64,000 nt of DNA from Cycas panzhihuaensis (taxonomy: Eukaryota > Cycadophyta): positions 213,411,741 through 213,475,740 of the forward strand of contig CM041465.1 in NCBI GenBank assembly GCA_023213395.1, read 5' to 3'. The notes under the pieces are model-generated. The model did no database searches, was not told where the DNA came from, and worked only from the letters and a program-made list of their open reading frames with translations. The position numbers were made by a program, and so were the translations under genes. Below, in pieces: positions 59,021-64,000 of this stretch (position 1 is the stretch's first letter; every line of letters starts with the position of its first letter).

Positions 59021-59293
59021 TGTAAACCAAATTCATAGGTTAATTAATAATGGTATTATTCACTTCACAATAAAAAATACACCCTTTAATAAGCGATCAT
59101 ATCCCTTCGATATTAATTAAATAATACTATTACTAATTAACTTATGAATTCAGTTCGTAACAAGATTAATAACTTCACTAACAATAGTATTATTCAATAA
59201 ATAATGAAAGAATATGACCACTTATTAGCACATGTATCTTTCATTAATAATTAAATAACAGCATTAACAAGTGACCTATGAAATTGGTTCACA
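59021..59293. repeat. MITE-like element with terminal inverted repeats
   Basis: The left end TGTAAACCAAATTCATAGGT (59021-59040) is mirrored by ACCTATGAAATTGGTTCACA (59274-59293). A further degenerate copy of the same word (ACTTATGAATTCAGTTCGTA, 59130-59149) lies inside, so it may be two fused or nested units. The body is AT-rich without coding. No clear target duplication was seen. Confidence 0.6.
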
Positions 59294-61668
59294 GCAATAC
59301 AAGTTATGAATGCCATGCATGTCTTGTATAATCCAAAAATATGTGCAAACTCTAGTGAGAGCAATACACAAGGAGAATGACCCATGTTGGACCATCAATC
59401 AACCTCTAAGCATTATAAATAACTAAGTGCCAAGCCATACCAGGATAGCCATATGAGGGCCAACATTTAGTCAACATAATAACTCAAGGCATAAGTACAC
59501 CCTTCTCCCACTATTAAACTATTAAATGTGCTTTGGAATACTCCAAGCTACTAAGGCAAATACCACCCCATCAAACATGTAAAACATCCACAAAATACAT
59601 AACCTTTTTCAGCATCATTAACCTTTGTATTTTGTTGAATGTTTCAATGTTTATGGCTAGTAACAATCCCATGGAACTTTCTTCTATAGCAATCCATTGT
59701 TGATTAAGAGGTTGTTGAAATGAATTGTTTGCAACTAGGTAATTACATGTTGGCAATGATCAATTATGTAGTAGCCACTGCAAGACTTTCTGTTCTTATG
59801 ATGAGAACAGAATTTTAACAACAGCTAAGAGTCTTAATCAACTCTGATTTTTAAGTTCTAACCAACGTGGACAACCATAATACAACAAAATACAGATTCT
59901 TCCTGTTTTATCTCATTTTATTATTTTTTTAGCAAGCAAAATCTTAAGACCACAATTATATGGCAAATATCTGACAAAAGGAACAGGAGAGAAATTGAAT
60001 CTCTCTTCCCTTCGTCCCCTCTTCTTGGATTCAATAACAAGAGGGGACAAAGGGAAGAGAGTATTTCTGGCTTTAAGGCTAAATGAAGAATTTGTCTATC
60101 TTCATGGTTGGCATTTATGGTTTTGAAGATTATACCTGTGGATCATTCATCCACTGCAGTTTCAAATTAGTTGATGTTCAAAAGTTGTTTGATGAGCCAT
60201 AATGAGTCATACACCACTATATGTGTTGCAACATAATGATAAAATAGCCTTCCAGACTCACAATTGTGTATGAGGCATACACTTCTCCGCTTTTTTCATC
60301 TCATTATTATAAATTATTAGGTATAAAATTTATTTTCAATTCATTAAGTAGTAACACTTTATCCCATAATTATTGGGTATGAATCAATGTCATGAACATC
60401 ATATAAATGGTAGGTAATTCAATGACTATGTTCAATCCATAATATTGTAATTCAATGTATTTATGATTACCAACAACTGTGGAGTTTACCCAGATCTTTG
60501 GACTTGCATTCTAAGAAGATGAGGTTTACAGTTCCATACATTTCAATTGTCTTTCATCCTGTTTTGTAACAGCTTTCTCCCATAGTGTATGGTATCGGAG
60601 GTCCCTTATTTTGTATTTCATAACAGTCAAATTTATTGCTCGTTATAACAATCTAACAGAATAATGACCACAGGCAACCCTTGCCTGACTGATACCTCTT
60701 TGTATAGCATTACATAACTGACGCTAAATTGGAACCTGCAACTTACAATTGAATGTGGTTAGCTCTCCAGCACACAATTCCTTCTGCGTTATTGGTCAGC
60801 CATAAATCCATTGACAGTTTGAATATCAAAGCGCAGACAGATCTACAGACTGACATAATGGGTAACTGTTAATGTGCTATCTTCTTTGCCTATCTGGTAG
60901 TTTCTTTGCTCTGTAAAGAAGATCAATAACAAGAAACTTCGTGGGAGTAAAAGGGAATCTTCCAAAATAGCGCATCCTTGGTTATACTTATCAATATTGT
61001 ATTGGTTGCTCTCCAAGTCTGCTTGTTTATTTTTCCTTTCTATCGTCTTTCACTCAGATGACCTGCTTTATTATGATGCTCATTACCAGTTTGCTTCGGT
61101 TAGGGAACCTTGCCTTATTACCCTTTCAAAGATTAAGGGGTCACTAGGTTGTCGCACACTAGACAGTTCCGTCCTTAAGTGTTTGCTCCCCCACCCCCCC
61201 ACCCCAAAGGGTTTACCTCGTGATGGAACGTTTGGCCCTAGCACCTTTGTGCAATGGAGCTCAATTAGGATTTAGGTGAGGGTAGGTTGTTGGCTTGGTT
61301 AGCGTCAGGGTTTAGTTAGGGTTCCTAACCTGGTTAAAATCGGTAATCCTAGCCGCGCTAGGGCTAGAATTGTCAAATTAGCCCAGTCTAAGCTAGGTCG
61401 TGAGGGCGAGCCAGTTGGGAAATTTAGCAACAATAATACCATTAGTTCTCTTGCAATCGTATGCTACATTTTGTTACACGGTTATAGCGAAGGGCCGGGG
61501 CCTGTACATGGATTATATTTGGCCTTGCTGATTTCGTCTAACCCATTCAACTCAACACCAGCGAAGTTACCAGATATTTGTGAAAATATTCAGAAAAAAT
61601 AAAAGAATGAATCGAAATACATGATAAGCGAATGAAATCGCAGAGATTTAGAATGGGCGATTGCATAC
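59294..61668. other. Intron 1, donor-side stretch
   Basis: Contains the hairpin at 60001-60061 and a C-rich patch (61188-61205) but no gene or transposon motif. Composition is more balanced from 61100 to 61668, near exon 1. Confidence 0.5.
60001..60061 (-). repeat. 23-bp inverted repeat, strong hairpin
   Basis: The left arm is 60001-60023, the loop 60024-60038 and the right arm 60039-60061. Only one position fails to pair. In the minus-strand RNA, which is the sense of the host pre-mRNA, that position is a G-U wobble, so all 23 positions can pair. The stem can extend a further 6 bp (AGAAAT/ATTTCT) across a small bulge. Confidence 0.93.
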
Positions 61669-61732
61669 CTTCTATCTTGGTCTTCTCATTGAGATTGTTG
61701 ATGTAAATGGTCATGTTTGGAGGAATCTCCAT
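61669..61732 (-). CDS. U1A: U1A/U2B''-type snRNP protein, exon 1 (start codon, RNP2)
   Basis: This is the first coding exon of a spliceosomal RRM protein that binds a U-snRNA stem-loop in the nucleus. The ATG at 61732 opens 21 codons plus one base. Residues 9-14 read IYINNL, the RNP2 strand of RRM1, preceded by the family hallmark IPPNMT and followed by NEK. The exon ends in GAA-G before a GT donor (GTATGC, 61668-61663). The single left-over G joins AG at the start of exon 2 to make Glu22. Reading upstream in frame, a TAG is met at 61786-61784 with no other ATG, so this ATG is the likely start. The N-terminus is therefore shorter than in many plant U1A proteins. The downstream RRM matches plant U1A ([11 protein letters not shown]) rather better than plant U2B'', but I cannot fully exclude the paralogue. 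Confidence 0.93.
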
Positions 61733-62114
61733 CTTTACCTCTGCTGGTGATTGTGGCGCTGCTGCTGTTTTGCCAAAACTGTTCTAAATAAATCAATTCC
61801 CTCGAAACCTTTCAGGTTCTCTGTAAAGCCCTATCAAAAATCTCACATTCTCATACAAAAACTTCCATACAATGTTTCGATGCGTAAGAGTGGGGATTTT
61901 TCAAAACAAGCGCCAAGCCTCCTAAAACAGTCATGCTCTTCTTGTATTAGTAGTGGGTAAGGTTCTTGGATTCGAGAGTCAGGGTCTTGGTGAACTTGGG
62001 CTTTTCGCACCTTTTTCTTGGGCGCAGGACGGAAAGACGGGAGTCGAGATTTTGCTAAGTGTCCTCCAATCTACACTTCCCCCTTTTATTTTCAAATGAC
62101 GGTATTTTAAACAA

Positions 62115-62115
<1 letters not shown>
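61733..62115 (-). promoter_or_regulatory. 5' flank and likely 5' UTR/promoter of the U1A-type gene
   Basis: This is the sequence just upstream of the start codon on the minus strand. It is free of recognisable transposon sequence. An A/T-rich stretch (TTTGAAAATAAAAGGGGG, about 62075-62095 on the minus strand) could serve as a weak TATA-like core, but there is no classic TATAAA. The stretch between 61733 and 61786 is an open in-frame leader ending upstream at a TAG. Promoter assignment is by position only. Confidence 0.4.

Positions 62116-62156
<41 letters not shown>
62116..62156. repeat. (GT)n microsatellite upstream of the U1A-type gene
   Basis: About 20 uninterrupted GT dinucleotides are followed by TTTGTTTGTTTT. 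It lies roughly 385 bp upstream of the start codon. Confidence 0.97.
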
Positions 62157-62159
<3 letters not shown>

Positions 62160-62590
62160 TTTGTTTTGATTTTAATAAGTGTTATTATAAGTTGATCCAT
62201 GTTTTACAATATTCAAGAACAAGGTAAGTGGCAAATCTAAAGTAAGAAGATCTATCTAAAACCATTATCCTTGCAAAAAATATATTCCACCATATGATGG
62301 ATATATTGGTCCATCATATACACTCCATGAAATGAAAAATTATTTCGATAGAGTGTTCAACTATTCCAAAGATTAAGTTATAAGCTTGTAAACAAGCCCA
62401 AACCAAACCTAATTTAAATTGACCTATTTACAAAGTTCCTTTTTCCAACCACAACAATAATAATAAAAGTAGATGGCCCTAAACATAAAATGTTTCTACT
62501 CTACCACCCAAATCTAAGACTCTTTATGTATCTTTTGAGGAAGCAAACCCATTATCCAGCAATAAGTAAATAGTTTCTTCTAAAAAAAAT
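62157..62590. other. Upstream flank of the U1A-type gene beyond the microsatellite
   Basis: AT-rich, nothing recognised. Confidence 0.45.
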
Positions 62591-62599
62591 CTTCCTCCC

Positions 62600-63480
62600 A
62601 TGCATAAAGGGAAAATGATAGTTAATTTAATTGATACCATTGATTCCTTTATTACTATGAAAGTTCTTACTAGCAAATATTTGGAAGAAGGTTATTTCTC
62701 TCAATCTAAATTACTTATTCTTCCTAAGATCCCTATGTGTGCAATATGCTTTGATTTCAATTGAGCCATCCCACTTAATGTTAAGGGTAAGTCACATTCT
62801 ATTGTGGTTAAATTATGGACTATTATTATTAGTATCTCCATGCTGGATACTTTATATTCTTACTCTGATTAAATCCAATAACTTTTAGAGGCCTTAGGAA
62901 TTATAGGTGTGGATCTTAACACAAGGGTATTTAAACTTGTTATTACTTTTCATCCTTCCACACTCCCCTCTGAAAGTCAATAGCCCATAAATTCCCTTTT
63001 ATTTTTTATTTCAATTAAAATTAGAAAACTTCACCTTAATTATATTTTGGTTGACAATGGATCATCCATTAATGTGATGCCCATACATTTCATGCCTCTT
63101 CTTAAGATTTAAGCCTATAAGGCAATCTCTTAAGACCATTGTGGCTTTAATAATTTATGCAGAAAACCTTGAGGAGTTATTACACTTCCTAGTACAACTA
63201 AAGACAAAATGGATAATAAGGAAATTACTCTCATAAAAAAAGACCTTCACTACAACCTTTTGTTGGGTCATTATTAGATTAATACAATAGAAGCCATATG
63301 TTCTCTCTTTGGAGAACTCAAATAACTATATTAAGGAAAGGTCTATATTATTAAGCATATAGGTGTCCCGAACTTCCTTTTTACGTAATCCATCCAGAAG
63401 ACTCCTCCCAAAACTAAATCCCATGTTCCAAGATTCATATCTTTGGGATTTAGTTCTTGTGGAGTTAATCCTGCTATAAA
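62600..63480 (+). pseudogene. Gypsy element K, protease-region remnant
   Basis: The plus strand reads YILVDNGSSINVMPIHFMPL (about 63038-63100), GVITLPSTTKDKMDNKEITL and HYNLLLGH in one mostly open frame. This is the aspartic-protease block that precedes RT in plant gypsy polyproteins (VD.GS..NV.P and YNLLLG). Upstream, 62640-62900 gives gag/pol spacer-like text with stops. It lies upstream of, and opposite in strand to, the U1A-type gene. Confidence 0.65.
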
Positions 63481-64000
63481 GACTAATGCTAAGGATGCCA
63501 TAGTGGAAGCACCTCTTTGCTTAATTTATTTGGTATATCATATACTTTGTTAACCTACTCATTCTTAGGAGGTTTCACCGTTCTCTCATAGTTTAAGATT
63601 ATAACACAGGTTCTTCTATCGATGAAAGAGATTATCATTACTTTACTTCATGATGCTCATGCATGAAGAATACTTTCACTTGTACCCAATTTGGATGCCC
63701 CTCTTAGCTCCAAACCATACTATTTAAAACCATATATCATTAAAGAGTATAAACTATGATGATATCTCCTCTACAACCATACCTTAATGTATTTCACTAA
63801 GTTGTACTTTTTATATTGATTATTTTGAGAAATTCAAGGCTATTGTAGAGTATTCAAATAGTTGTCATATATATCTTCTACCTATCCATCATAAGTCAGG
63901 TTTTTAAAGTGCACTTTGCCTTTATCACCTTTAGCCATTAGAAAAAATTACATGGAAGAGTCTTTTCCCCTACATGTCGATACACCTCCCTATTTAAGGA
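63481..64000. other. Window end, decayed continuation of gypsy K
   Basis: No clear RT motif follows; all frames have stops. Confidence 0.4.

Larger units (their letters stand above)
36683..61668 (-). other. Intron 1 of the U1A-type gene (24,986 bp)
   Basis: The boundaries are GTATGC at 61668 and TTCCAG ending at 36683, phase 1. The content listed below includes an IDM1-like gene fragment, copia I, a LINE scrap, several copia LTRs, tandem arrays, a MITE-like element and a hairpin. Repeats lie in both orientations, as expected when an intron accumulates insertions. Confidence 0.9.

Noticed and set aside
61979-62200. Open frame with a Thr-His run
   Set aside because: It is simply the translation of the GT microsatellite.

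Overview
This is nuclear DNA of a seed plant with a large, repeat-rich genome. It is AT-rich and packed with old, broken Ty1/copia and Ty3/gypsy LTR retrotransposons. It also holds a plant gene on the minus strand whose introns have been inflated to about 24-25 kb each. Introns of that size filled with decayed LTR elements are typical of gymnosperms, so a conifer-like or other gymnosperm genome is my best inference. No bacterial, phage, CRISPR or plastid signal was seen.

The backbone of the window is one spliceosomal gene read right to left: U1A/U2B''-type snRNP protein, most like plant U1A. Exon 1 lies at 61669-61732, exon 2 at 36510-36682 and exon 3 at 12407-12500. All junctions are GT-AG and the phases fit exactly (1, then 0, then 1). 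The 331 coding bases give 110 codons with no stop, covering the whole first RRM and the start of the basic linker. The remaining exons (rest of the linker and RRM2) were not found and presumably lie beyond the left edge. Intron 1 is 24,986 bp, intron 2 is 24,009 bp, and intron 3 is more than 12.4 kb. Nearly everything else in the window lies inside these introns.

Layout. 1-12.4 kb (intron 3): an LTR fragment, two related copia elements tail-to-tail (A on +, B on -), a gypsy element (C, -) cut by B, and a copia LTR ending only 107 bp from exon 3. 12.5-36.5 kb (intron 2): copia D (-), split by an almost complete gypsy chromovirus E (14897-20582, 5-bp target duplication TATAC); an LTR with degenerate tandem motifs in its U3; gypsy remnants F and H (-), H carrying five CCHC knuckles; and gypsy remnant G (+). 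36.7-61.7 kb (intron 1): a possible symmetric 78-bp exon, a decayed gene fragment like the IDM1-type PHD/acyltransferase family with 93-bp tandem repeats, copia I (+, 41723-46546, target duplication CTTCT) inserted into an older LTR, a LINE reverse-transcriptase scrap, more copia fragments (J and others), several tandem or foldback arrays, a MITE-like element and a strong hairpin. 61.7-64 kb: 5' flank of the gene with a GT microsatellite, then a gypsy protease remnant (K).

None of the retroelements can encode a complete set of proteins: all have stops, frameshifts, truncations or lost catalytic residues. The host gene is the only locus that looks intact. Boundaries of decayed elements are approximate unless I say they are exact.
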